A stretch of 64,000 nucleotides of DNA, from the NCBI GenBank assembly GCA_963665865.2, contig CAXXWF010000001.1, positions 2,356,001 to 2,420,000 of the forward strand, read 5' to 3'. Position numbers and translations under genes: made by a program. The notes below the pieces were generated by a model. That model saw only the letters and a program-made list of their open reading frames with translations. It was not told the origin of the DNA and made no database searches. The stretch comes from PHAA01 sp963665865 (lineage in GTDB: Bacteria > Bacillota > Syntrophomonadia > Syntrophomonadales > Syntrophomonadaceae). Below, one piece after another: positions 40,657 through 49,165 of the stretch. Position 1 is the first letter of the stretch. Each line of letters starts with the position of its first letter.

Positions 40657-42380
40657 GCTATCTCCTCTTCCGCCAGCTGTGACAATACGATTTCGCGATA
40701 TATTTCAGAGCTGTCCATCAGCTCTTTGTGGCTGCCAATGCCAGCAATCCTGCCTTCGTCTAAAACGATAATGCGGTTGGCATCCATAACTGTGCTGACT
40801 CTCTGGGCCACAATAATAACCGTCGAAAGCATGGTCTCTTTAGCCAAGGCCGCCCGTAATCTGGCATCGGTTCTAAAATCCAGAGCGGAAAAGCTGTCAT
40901 CCAGAATATAGATACCAGGTCTTCGTACAATAGCCCGGGCAATGGCCAGCCTCTGTTTCTGGCCTCCTGATAAATTGGTTCCACCCTGGGCAATCTGGGA
41001 TGAATATCCATCCTGCAATTCGGTTATGAATTCGCTGGCCTGAGCAACCTGGGCCGCATGCATAACTTCTTCTTCCGTAGCATCCGGTTTGCCATAGCGA
41101 ATATTTTCATATACCGTGCCACTGAACAGGATAGGGGTCTGGGGTACAAAACCAATTTTAGCGCGGAGATCTTTCTGCCTCATTTTCCGCACATCAATCC
41201 CATCCACCAGTACACTGCCGCTATCAACATCATAAAAACGCGGTATTAGATTTATCAAAGTTGATTTGCCTGATCCGGTACCGCCAATTATGGCAGTCAC
41301 TTCGCCTGGATAGACCGTAAAAGATATATTTTTGACGGCTGGTTCTTCCGCCCCGGGGTAACTGAAGGTAACATCTCGGAATTCCACATATCCCCGCTGG
41401 TCTCCGGCCTTTTCTGGGACTACTGGATCGACAACCTCCGGTTTGATTTCCAGAACCTCGTTGATACGAACCGCAGAGGCCTGGGCCCGCGGAACCATGA
41501 CAAACATAATGGTTACCATGATGATGGAGAACATAATTTGCATGGCATACTGCAGAAAAGCCATCATATCCCCAAGCTGCAATACGTTCTGGCTAATTCG
41601 CAGTCCCCCAAACCATATAATTGCGATGGATGTCAAATTCATGATTATCATCATAATAGGCTGTATCGCAGCCATTATTTTGTTTACCTTAATAGAATTA
41701 TCAGTCAGGTCGCGATTGGCGACCCGAAACCGTTCAGTTTCACTTTTTATACGGTTGAAAGCGCGAATAACTCTTATCCCGGTTAGGTTCTCGCGCATTA
41801 CCAGATTTACTCGGTCCAGCTTGGCCTGCATGGCTTTAAATAGTGGCACAATTAAAGTGGCCATACCGCCAATGAGAATTAATAGCAAAGGTATAACCAC
41901 AACCATAATCCAGGTGAGCTGCTTATCCTTGGAATAAGCCATGATAATACCGCCAATGCACATTATGGGAGCATATACCATAAATCGCAAACCCATAACC
42001 AAAAGGGTCTGCACTTGAGTAATATCATTAGTGGTTCTGGTAATAAGGGAAGCCGTGCTGATTTTATCGAATTCCTGCAGAGAGTAGCTCTCTACATGCG
42101 AAAATACTCTATTGCGCGTGTCCTGGCCAAAACCCATCCCAATTATGGCAGACAAATAACTGCCAATAATAGAGCAAATGCTGCTGGCTAAGGCCACCAT
42201 GAGCATATAGGCGCCGAATTTCCAAATATAACCGGTATCACCCTTAAGCATGCCATTATTGACAACTTCCGCCATTAGGGTGGGAAGATATAGTTCCGCC
42301 ATAGCCTGGGCAAAAAGAAACAGTACTACTCCCGCCAGGCCAGCTATATACGGCTTAAGTCCTCGGAATAAATTAAGCAT
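40653..42380 (-). CDS. Heterodimeric ABC exporter, degenerate-site half (copy 2)
   Basis: A 575-residue paralogue of 34268-35995: six membrane helices, Walker A GGTGSGKST, signature NLSGGQKQRLA, Walker B ILDDSFSALD without the catalytic glutamate, and VAQRVS in the H-loop with glutamine for histidine. It should supply the degenerate ATP site. It is the third exporter component of an operon that also encodes two HlyD-type adaptors and a MarR regulator; the gap to the upstream adaptor gene is 33 bases. Confidence 0.92.
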   Translation of the reverse strand: MLNLFRGLKPYIAGLAGVVLFLFAQAMAELYLPTLMAEVVNNGMLKGDTGYIWKFGAYMLMVALASSICSIIGSYLSAIIGMGFGQDTRNRVFSHVESYSLQEFDKISTASLITRTTNDITQVQTLLVMGLRFMVYAPIMCIGGIIMAYSKDKQLTWIMVVVIPLLLILIGGMATLIVPLFKAMQAKLDRVNLVMRENLTGIRVIRAFNRIKSETERFRVANRDLTDNSIKVNKIMAAIQPIMMIIMNLTSIAIIWFGGLRISQNVLQLGDMMAFLQYAMQIMFSIIMVTIMFVMVPRAQASAVRINEVLEIKPEVVDPVVPEKAGDQRGYVEFRDVTFSYPGAEEPAVKNISFTVYPGEVTAIIGGTGSGKSTLINLIPRFYDVDSGSVLVDGIDVRKMRQKDLRAKIGFVPQTPILFSGTVYENIRYGKPDATEEEVMHAAQVAQASEFITELQDGYSSQIAQGGTNLSGGQKQRLAIARAIVRRPGIYILDDSFSALDFRTDARLRAALAKETMLSTVIIVAQRVSTVMDANRIIVLDEGRIAGIGSHKELMDSSEIYREIVLSQLAEEEIA

Positions 42381-42413
42381 AAATAATCTCCACTCGAATT
42401 AAATTACGAACAG

Positions 42414-43559
42414 TTATTGTACCTTAACCCGGTTATTGTCAGTAAGCGCTCCGACATTGGAGATCACAACCTGCTCTCCTTCACTCAGTCCATCCAGTAT
42501 CTGAATGAAATTATCGTTATTAAGGCCGGTTTTCACCACCCGTTTAGAAGCCGTTTGACCATCAGTTACAAATACTGTAGTTTGCCCATCTTTTTGAATT
42601 ACAGCTGAGGTTGGCACTACTATTCCTTGAACTTTGGTCATCAAGGCAGCATGGGCTGACATACCCGCCATCAAGTTCCCATCGTTATTAAGCGATATTT
42701 CCACCGGGAATACTTCGCCCGTGTTTACAGCCATCGGACCAATGCCGGTGATCTTACCCGACAATTTTAAATTAGGATAACCATCTACAGAAACCTGAAC
42801 CGCTTGCCCCTGAGTTAGCAGGAGCAAGTAGTCCTGGCTGACCGTAGATCTCAGTTTCAATATCGAGCTATCTATAATTGAGATTACTGGAACAGCCGGA
42901 GATACTACTTCCCCAACATTTATATTCTGGCTGGTGACGACCCCATTAATAGGGCTGCTTATTGTAGACTTGGCGATCTGGATATTGAGCCCTTTTATAT
43001 TTGCCATGGCAGTTGCAATCGTAGCTTGGGCTTGATCAAGAGCCGGCCCGGAACTGCTTTCATACTGTTTAGCCGCAATGTTCAGTTTATCCTGGGCATC
43101 TTCAATTTGGAGCTGAGATGCAGCGCCCGCATCAAAGAGCTGTTTGGTGCGATCATAATTTTTTTGCGCCGATGCTAAATTTATTTGGGCTAAGTAACTC
43201 TGATTTTGGGCTGCTTCCGATCCGGCCGAGGCTGACTGCAGACCTGCTTCAGCCGCCATTAATTGACCTTCCAGAGCGTTAGTATCTAACTGTATGAGTA
43301 TTTCGCCCGCTTTTACCGTACTGCCCACATTAAAACCCAGTTTTACAACTTGACCGCTGATCTGGCTGGATATACTGGCGGTTTGACCTGCCACTAAAAC
43401 CCCGCTGAGATTTAACGGCAATTCCAACTCTTGATTACTAGCTATAGCGGTAGTAACCACAACTGAATTGGCTGTATTACCTCCACTGCATCCATTTAGG
43501 CTAAATATAAATATAAGAACTGTAAGGAAAATGACGGACTTTCTAATTTGCTTTGGCAT
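42414..43559 (-). CDS. Membrane-fusion/HlyD-family adaptor lipoprotein
   Basis: A 381-residue protein with a lipoprotein signal (hydrophobic core to FSLNGCSGG, cleavage before the Cys near residue 24). The adaptor order is visible: half-lipoyl IASNQELELPLNLSGVLVAGQTASISSQISGQVVKLGFNVGSTVKAGEIL, a coiled-coil hairpin (about 110-200, AAEAGLQSASAGSEAAQNQ ... IAAKQYESSSG), second half-lipoyl IAKSTISSPINGVVTSQNINVGEVV, then beta-barrel and membrane-proximal domains. In a one-membrane cell it would guide substrates from the ABC pump through the wall. Belongs to the MarR-HlyD-HlyD-ABC-ABC operon. Confidence 0.9.
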   Translation of the reverse strand: MPKQIRKSVIFLTVLIFIFSLNGCSGGNTANSVVVTTAIASNQELELPLNLSGVLVAGQTASISSQISGQVVKLGFNVGSTVKAGEILIQLDTNALEGQLMAAEAGLQSASAGSEAAQNQSYLAQINLASAQKNYDRTKQLFDAGAASQLQIEDAQDKLNIAAKQYESSSGPALDQAQATIATAMANIKGLNIQIAKSTISSPINGVVTSQNINVGEVVSPAVPVISIIDSSILKLRSTVSQDYLLLLTQGQAVQVSVDGYPNLKLSGKITGIGPMAVNTGEVFPVEISLNNDGNLMAGMSAHAALMTKVQGIVVPTSAVIQKDGQTTVFVTDGQTASKRVVKTGLNNDNFIQILDGLSEGEQVVISNVGALTDNNRVKVQ

Positions 43560-43576
43560 ATGAAAACCTCACTTCT

Positions 43577-44275
43577 CTATTTGATGTGTATTTTAACTGT
43601 GGCATTCATGCCCGGCATTAGTTCAATTTGTTCACCATTCATAATACTGATGTGTACCTCAATTAGCTGAGTGACCTTGGAATAAGTCCCGCTGGTATTT
43701 AAGGATGGCATAGTACTGAATGCTGACTGGGTAGCCTGACCAATAGTTTCAACATAACCTGTGAAATTCCGGTTAGGATAAGCATCTATATTTATGTCTA
43801 CTTTCTGTCCCTGCTTAATACTGAAAATATTGGTTTCTTCAATATTGGCTTTAATATAAAAATGTGAAGTATTCGCAATTGTAGCAATTTCCATACCGGG
43901 AGAAATTACTTCCCCGCTTATAACGTTAGAATTAACTATCTTGCCATCAATGGGAGACTTAATATTCGCTTTGGAAATGATGGAATCAGCTGAATTCCCC
44001 ATTGTCTGTGGATTAAGGGCTGAAGTCGTGATCATGGTGCTGACATCTTGTTTGCCTAGGACTTGTCCAGCCTTGACAGTATCTCCTTCTTTAACCTCCC
44101 AGTTAGTTACTTTGCCCGTAATTTCCGGCGTTATAGTAACCATATCAGAGGTTACCGAAGCGTTTTGGGTTGAGAAATAATTTATACTTTCATAAATGTA
44201 GTAACCAATCCCTGCTGCCCCACCGATTAGAATGATTATTCCTACCGCCATTAAAATGGTTTTTAATTTTTTCAT
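43577..44275 (-). CDS. HlyD-family secretion adaptor, short form
   Basis: A 232-residue protein with one N-terminal membrane helix (TILMAVGIIILIGGAAGIGYYIY), lipoyl half VTITPEITGKVTNWEVKEGDTVKAGQVLGKQD, almost no coiled coil, second half KANIKSPIDGKIVNSNVISGEVISPGMEIA, and a beta-barrel (IKQGQKVDINIDAYPNRNFTGYVETIG). A second adaptor beside the lipoprotein suggests a two-part conduit or division of labour. The ATG at 44275 is preferred because AAAGG and GGAGG lie just upstream; 15 codons of in-frame sequence precede it. It lies between the MarR and lipoprotein adaptor genes. Confidence 0.87.
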   Translation of the reverse strand: MKKLKTILMAVGIIILIGGAAGIGYYIYESINYFSTQNASVTSDMVTITPEITGKVTNWEVKEGDTVKAGQVLGKQDVSTMITTSALNPQTMGNSADSIISKANIKSPIDGKIVNSNVISGEVISPGMEIATIANTSHFYIKANIEETNIFSIKQGQKVDINIDAYPNRNFTGYVETIGQATQSAFSTMPSLNTSGTYSKVTQLIEVHISIMNGEQIELMPGMNATVKIHIK

Positions 44276-44327
44276 TCCTTTGACCACCTCCGAATTTGAT
44301 GTCATAGTATCCCGTACCACATATTTC

Positions 44328-44774
44328 TTAAGTTATACCTTTGAGAATCTCCTGTAATCTAAGCAGAATATTATGTAATTCCTGCAAGTCCTCTTCAGGC
44401 AGTAACGCCAATTTCTCCGTTATTGATTTTTTGAGTTTTACTTTTATTTCTTTTAGGACATTTATCCCTGCCTCTGTGATCTCAATCAATACAATTCTTC
44501 TATCCTGTTCATCCTTTATCCTGATCACCATATCACTGTCAATCAATTTATCAATTAACGGTGTTAATTGTTGTTTTGATATTTTCATTTCCGCTGCTAA
44601 TTCAGACATAGGCAGAGGCCCTCGCCGGTTTAGGGCAGATAACGCATGCATTTGACCATGGCTTATAAGTGAACGGGTAATCACTTCTGTCGGTCGGAAA
44701 ATTTTTTCCTTCATGTAGCTAATTAGAGCCAGAAAACCTTCACATGTATTATCCAGGTTGGTTATTACAATCAC
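44328..44774 (-). CDS. MarR-family regulator of ABC exporter operon 2
   Basis: A 148-residue winged-helix protein: HGQMHALSALNRRGPLPMSELAAEMKISKQQLTPLIDKLIDSDMVIRIKDEQDRRIVLIEITEAG, with the MarR DEQDRR wing motif. Probably autorepresses the exporter operon that follows. It starts with GTG at 44774 and a poor ribosome site, so a weaker expression level or the internal ATG (residue 21) is possible. A small palindrome ATTTAGTAAAT at 44828-44838 within an AT-rich upstream stretch is a candidate operator. Confidence 0.9.
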   Translation of the reverse strand: MIVITNLDNTCEGFLALISYMKEKIFRPTEVITRSLISHGQMHALSALNRRGPLPMSELAAEMKISKQQLTPLIDKLIDSDMVIRIKDEQDRRIVLIEITEAGINVLKEIKVKLKKSITEKLALLPEEDLQELHNILLRLQEILKGIT

Positions 44775-44911
44775 CTACTTTTCGGATTTTTCAAAATCAC
44801 CTGATTAAGTATATATTATTAATAAGCATTTAGTAAATACCTTTTTACTGTTAATTATTATTTACTATTTATTTTTTTGTTTTTATTCACCAAAAATTTA
44901 TAATTTCATAG
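44775..44911. other. AT-rich intergenic region upstream of MarR 2
   Basis: Contains the ATTTAGTAAAT palindrome and AGTAAATA/TATTTACT inverted repeats (44828-44870). The remaining gap to aspartate kinase is a terminator and a MITE-like element described separately. Confidence 0.5.
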
Positions 44912-44935
44912 AAAAAGGCCCGGATTTTCCGGACC
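44912..44935 (-). terminator. Terminator of hom-lysC, displaced by a repeat element
   Basis: Stem GGTCCGG/CCGGGCC followed on the minus strand by TTTTTC. It lies 267 bases beyond the lysC stop, with the MITE-like element at 44937-45157 in between. Confidence 0.75.
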
Positions 44936-44936
44936 T

Positions 44937-45157
44937 CAGACCGTCAAAAAAGGCACCCAAGGGCACCTCTAATGTTCGCTAGGCTCACCAATAATGTTGC
45001 TAATAGCTGCGTTAATTCGAAAGCCCTGTTCAATCGACGTACTTGTTACGGGGACATTCCAAGGGACATTCCTCGAAGAGGTGTGTCCCTACACCTTAAG
45101 CCGCCTCAATCACAGAACTTCCGATTGCCTTGCTCTTAACCTTTTTTGCTCGCTCTG
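44937..45157. mobile_element. MITE-like repeat, copy A
   Basis: A 221-bp element with ends CAGACCGTCAAAAAAGG and CCTTTTTTGCTCGCTCTG (imperfect terminal inverted repeats). The core shares TTCAATCGACGTACTTGTTA, GGACATTCC, ACACCTTAAGCCGCCTCAAT and TGCCTTGCTCTT with copy B (50877-51041). It encodes no protein and abuts the hom-lysC terminator. Confidence 0.75.
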
Positions 45158-45202
45158 GCAGGGTGTTATAGATTTAAAAACCATGCCTATCCCAAGATTA
45201 TG

Positions 45203-46423
45203 CTATTCTTCATCATCCAATTTAAATTTATCATGTAAAGCCTGGACGGCCCTTTCAACTTCATCCTCATCAATGATACAAGAGATCTTTATCTCCGAGG
45301 TACTAATCATATGAATATTAATGTCTTTATGAGCCAGAGCATCAAACATACTGGCGGCAACACCAGGATTACTCTGCATCCCTGCGCCCACAATGGAAAT
45401 CTTGGCAACATCAGTACTATAAGACATTCCTGAAGCACCGATCCTCATAACTATTTCATTGACTATTGGCCTAGCCCGGTTAAATTCATTCTTTTCAATA
45501 GTAAAAGCAATATCGTTGCGATTATCCCGCATTGCACTTTGAATAACCATATCTACATTTATTCCTTTATCGGCCAGCATTTTAAATATGATGCTGGCTA
45601 CTCCCGGATGATCAGGCACATCAAACAGAGCAATCCTGGCTACATTACGGTCATGGGCTACACCGCTGACTATTCTTTGTTTCTCCATCTTCGCGACCTC
45701 CGTTATTATCGTTCCCGGATTATTATTAAAGCTGCTTCTCACTTCTACATCAACATTATATAGCATCGCAAATTCTGCGGCCCGGGGCTGCAGGACCACC
45801 GCTCCTAGGCTAGCCATTTCCAGCATTTCTTCATAAGATATGCTGGTTAGCTGGCGGGCTTCTTTAACAATACGCGGATCTGCAGTATATACTCCATCTA
45901 CATCAGTGTATATTATACATCGGTCTGCCTTCAGGCTCGCCGCCAGTGCAACTGCAGTCGTATCGGATCCTCCCCGCCCTAGGGTGGTAATATCTTGGGC
46001 CGGGCTAAGGCCTTGAAATCCCGCAATAATGACCACCCTGGCAGCATCAAGCTCCTGCCTGATTCGTTCCGGTTTAATCCCAATAATACGCGCTTTACTA
46101 TATTGATTATCAGTTTTTATCCCCGCCTGCCAACCCGTTAAGGATATGGCCTGAAATCCCTTGGCAATTAGAGTTAACGCTAACAAGGCAGCCGATTGCT
46201 GCTCTCCAGTGGACAACAACATATCCATCTCCCGGCAATCCAGTTCCGTTCCGACAGATCCAGTTAGCTCCAGCAAATCATCAGTAGTATCCCCCATGGC
46301 TGAAACCACGACAACTACATCATTGCCCTGCTCTTTCATTTCTCCAATACGTTTGGCCACATTCGTTATTCTTTCTATTGATGCCACTGAACTGCCGCCA
46401 AATTTTACAACCATTAATGACAA
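45203..46423 (-). CDS. lysC: Aspartate kinase (monofunctional, class with two ACT domains)
   Basis: A 406-residue enzyme phosphorylating aspartate, the entry to lysine, threonine, methionine and diaminopimelate synthesis. VVKFGGSSVASIERI opens the kinase domain; TTLGRGGSDTTAVALAASL and YTDVDGVYTADPRIV are diagnostic. Two ACT domains follow from about residue 265 (LFDVPDHPGVASIIF; KISIVGAGMQSNPGVAASMFDALAHKDINIHMISTSEIKISCII) for feedback control. Start choice: TTG at 46423 lies eight bases after GAGGAG; the in-frame GTG at 46432 abuts that site and the ATG at 46414 is 17 bases away. It lies downstream of hom on the same strand. Confidence 0.93.
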   Translation of the reverse strand: MSLMVVKFGGSSVASIERITNVAKRIGEMKEQGNDVVVVVSAMGDTTDDLLELTGSVGTELDCREMDMLLSTGEQQSAALLALTLIAKGFQAISLTGWQAGIKTDNQYSKARIIGIKPERIRQELDAARVVIIAGFQGLSPAQDITTLGRGGSDTTAVALAASLKADRCIIYTDVDGVYTADPRIVKEARQLTSISYEEMLEMASLGAVVLQPRAAEFAMLYNVDVEVRSSFNNNPGTIITEVAKMEKQRIVSGVAHDRNVARIALFDVPDHPGVASIIFKMLADKGINVDMVIQSAMRDNRNDIAFTIEKNEFNRARPIVNEIVMRIGASGMSYSTDVAKISIVGAGMQSNPGVAASMFDALAHKDINIHMISTSEIKISCIIDEDEVERAVQALHDKFKLDDEE

Positions 46424-46486
46424 TTCGTCCACTCCTCTATTAATCCAGTACGGTTAAAGGTTCAAACCTGTTTAAACGCCAAGTTT

Positions 46487-47776
46487 CTAACGGGAGCTTA
46501 TTCCCTCGAGTCTGATTACATTATTAATTTCGCCTACAATATTCATTCCTTTAAGAACTGTCAATGAATCCTGCAAGTCTTTTTCTTTTACGGTGTGGGT
46601 AATCAGGATTAGTTCAGCCATATCCTCGGTATTGCTCTTCTGTAAAACCGTAGCAATACTGACGTCATTATTGCCAAAAACACCCGCAATACCGGCCAGA
46701 ACCCCGGGGCGATCGGTTACCGTCATACGAATATAATATTGGGCACTAAGTTCGCTTATCGGTAGAATTGACTTCTCTTCATAGCAGGTGCATCCTATTC
46801 GCGAACTGGTATTGAATGCCATATTTCGTCCAATTTCAATTATATCCCCAACCACCGCGCTGGCAGTAGGCATCTCTCCAGCACCTCGGCCATAATGCAT
46901 TATTTCTCCGACTGCATCACCCCGTACAAAAACCGCATTAAAGACATCATTAACAAAAGCCAGGGGGTGATTAAGCGGAATAAAAGCTGGATGCACCCGG
47001 GCCTGTATTTTCCCCCCAACTTCTTTAGCTATGGCCAGAAGCTTGACTACAAATCCTAATTCACGGGCATATTGAATATCCCGAGGAGTGATGCCTGTAA
47101 TACCTTCAACATAGACATCATCCAGGGTAACCCGGCTGTTAAAAGCAATGGATGATAAAATGGCAATCTTCCGCGCTGCATCCAGTCCGCCTACGTCCGC
47201 CTCTGGATCTGCTTCTGCATAACCTAGCTCTTGCGCTTCATGTAAGACTTCATAATAGTCTCGGCCTTCCTGGCTCATCTTGGTCAATATATAATTCGTG
47301 GTTCCGTTTAGGATACCAATTACTTCCTCTATATGATTGCCAGCCAGGGATTGCTTGAGCGGATAGACAATTGGTATGCCGCCAGCCACACTAGCTTCAA
47401 AATAAAAATCAACGTTATTTTCCGATGCAATTGCAAATAATTCTTTGCCTTTTACGGCAATCAAATCCTTATTGGCAGTAACCACATGCTTGCCTTTGTG
47501 CATTGCGGCGATGATAAAGCTAAAAGCCGGCTCAATGCCCCCTATTAATTCAACAACTATATCTATCGAATCGTCATTGATGATGTCTTCCAGCTGATCG
47601 GTTATTAACTCGGCAGCTAGTCCTATCTGCAGGCATTTTTGCCTATCTTTTTCCAACACCTTTTTGATTACTATTTCGGAGCCAGTTTTTTTAGCGATGG
47701 TATCCCGGTTTTTCGCTAACAGTTTGACTACACCTCCGCCAACTGTCCCACATCCTAAAAGCCCAATGTTTATCAT
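46487..47776 (-). CDS. hom: Homoserine dehydrogenase
   Basis: A 429-residue NAD(P)-dependent enzyme reducing aspartate semialdehyde to homoserine. The Rossmann start is MINIGLLGCGTVGGGVVKLL; catalytic-domain motifs include TANKDLIAVKG, EASVAGGIPIVYPLKQSLAGN, GILNGTTNYILTKM and YAEADPEADVGGLDAARKIAIL. A C-terminal ACT domain (YIRMTVTDRPGVLAGIAGVFG) allows threonine feedback. AGGAGG lies upstream of the ATG. Together with lysC downstream it forms a two-gene operon feeding threonine synthase at 11208-12707. Confidence 0.96.
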   Translation of the reverse strand: MINIGLLGCGTVGGGVVKLLAKNRDTIAKKTGSEIVIKKVLEKDRQKCLQIGLAAELITDQLEDIINDDSIDIVVELIGGIEPAFSFIIAAMHKGKHVVTANKDLIAVKGKELFAIASENNVDFYFEASVAGGIPIVYPLKQSLAGNHIEEVIGILNGTTNYILTKMSQEGRDYYEVLHEAQELGYAEADPEADVGGLDAARKIAILSSIAFNSRVTLDDVYVEGITGITPRDIQYARELGFVVKLLAIAKEVGGKIQARVHPAFIPLNHPLAFVNDVFNAVFVRGDAVGEIMHYGRGAGEMPTASAVVGDIIEIGRNMAFNTSSRIGCTCYEEKSILPISELSAQYYIRMTVTDRPGVLAGIAGVFGNNDVSIATVLQKSNTEDMAELILITHTVKEKDLQDSLTVLKGMNIVGEINNVIRLEGISSR

Positions 47777-47800
47777 GAGAAATACCTCCTAAATACGCAC

Positions 47801-47830
47801 ATTATAGCACTTGCTGATCAGTTGCGGCAA
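47801..47830 (-). promoter_or_regulatory. Promoter of hom-lysC
   Basis: Minus-strand TTGCCG (47825-47830), 18-bp spacer, TATAAT (47801-47806) with an extended TGC before it. Only about 20 nt separate it from the hom start, leaving no room for an attenuator. Confidence 0.65.
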
Positions 47831-47898
47831 GGTAATGTTGTTATTAAATCCATTGCTAGGCAGCCCTCGCCCGCAGGGACCGATGATAGGCGAGATGT

Positions 47899-49146
47899 TC
47901 AAGTTACCAGTGGTAAGAGTAAGAGGGCCATGGTAAGTAGAATAATAGTAACTGTAGTAGCCCATCCTATTACATTGGATAGGGTACTGTTGATGTATTC
48001 CCCCATAACATCCCGGTTATTGACCAGTCTTATCATGGAAATCAATACGACCGGCAGCAATATCCCGTTCAAGGTCTGACTCCAAATCGTGATTTTGATC
48101 AGGGGTACGTTGGGTATTAATATAATAATTACCCCGATGATAATAATGGCCGTAAATAATAAATAAAAGGCTGGTGCTTCTTTCCATTCTTTGTCGATAC
48201 CTGCCTCAAAACCAAAAGCTTCGCAGATATAGAACGCTGTGGCTAGAGGTAGAATCGTGGCTGCAAAGGCCGAAGCTACAAATAAACCGCCCGCAAATAA
48301 TATAGAAGCCATGCTGCCAGCCAGAGGCTTCAGGGCTGCGGCTGCATCCTTGGCCTCTTCAATTGTTATTCCCGCTTTGTTCAGAGTAGCAGCGCAGGCC
48401 ACCATAATGAAAAATGCCACTATAATAGTCAAGATACCTCCCAGCATCACATCCCATTTTACATAGCGGTAGTTTTCAATCGTTAGGCCTTTCTCAATAA
48501 CTGCCGATTGCATATAGAATTGCATCCAAGGCGCAATGGTGGTACCAATCACTCCTATTACCAGACTCAAGTATTCAGTCCCGGCATATACCCGGGGATG
48601 GACTAAGGCCTGAGATATCTCTCCCCAGTTGGGATGAGCCATTAATGCCGAGACCACGTATAATAACAAAAAACCGCTGAGGAGCAGAAATATTCTTTCG
48701 GTGATATGGTAGTTGCCTTTAACCACCATAAACCAAACCAACATGGCGGTAAGCGGCACAATTACGTATTTGTTCACCCCAAAGATATTCATGCTGCCAG
48801 CCACTCCGGCAAATTCAGCCGCCGTATTACCAATATCAGCAATGAACAGGCACACAAAAATAAAAAGTGTGATTTTAATCCCAAAATTCTCGCGAATAAG
48901 ATCAGCTAATCCCTTACCAGTTACGATTCCCATGCGGGCATTCATTTCTTGAATAACGACCAGGGCTACAAATGCCGGGAGGAGGGTCCACAACAGGTCG
49001 TAGCCATAATGAGCGCCTGCTACTGAATAGGTGGTTATTCCGCCAGCATCGTTATCTACACTGCCGGTAATAACACCTGGCCCCACAATGGTTAGAAATA
49101 TTAATAACTGACCAAACCATTTATTTTTGGGCTTCGTGTCCACCAT
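47899..49146 (-). CDS. NRAMP-related (NRMT-type) transporter, probable Mg2+ importer
   Basis: A 415-residue protein with about 11 membrane helices and the NRAMP fold. Classical NRAMPs bind Mn2+/Fe2+ through DPGN in helix 1 and a methionine in helix 6. Here helix 1 reads GSVDNDAGGIT (D33-A-G-G36) and helix 6 reads GTTIAPWMQFYM, with alanine where the metal-selecting methionine should be. Loss of that methionine is the mark of NRAMP-related Mg2+ transporters. The M-box riboswitch and the MgtE-sensor gene upstream independently indicate Mg2+. The ATG at 49146 (after AGAGG) is preferred; the frame extends 23 codons upstream across the previous stop. Charged ions other than Mg2+ cannot be excluded. 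Confidence 0.85.
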   Translation of the reverse strand: MVDTKPKNKWFGQLLIFLTIVGPGVITGSVDNDAGGITTYSVAGAHYGYDLLWTLLPAFVALVVIQEMNARMGIVTGKGLADLIRENFGIKITLFIFVCLFIADIGNTAAEFAGVAGSMNIFGVNKYVIVPLTAMLVWFMVVKGNYHITERIFLLLSGFLLLYVVSALMAHPNWGEISQALVHPRVYAGTEYLSLVIGVIGTTIAPWMQFYMQSAVIEKGLTIENYRYVKWDVMLGGILTIIVAFFIMVACAATLNKAGITIEEAKDAAAALKPLAGSMASILFAGGLFVASAFAATILPLATAFYICEAFGFEAGIDKEWKEAPAFYLLFTAIIIIGVIIILIPNVPLIKITIWSQTLNGILLPVVLISMIRLVNNRDVMGEYINSTLSNVIGWATTVTIILLTMALLLLPLVT

Positions 49147-49165
49147 ATCGCCTCTTCGCACTACA

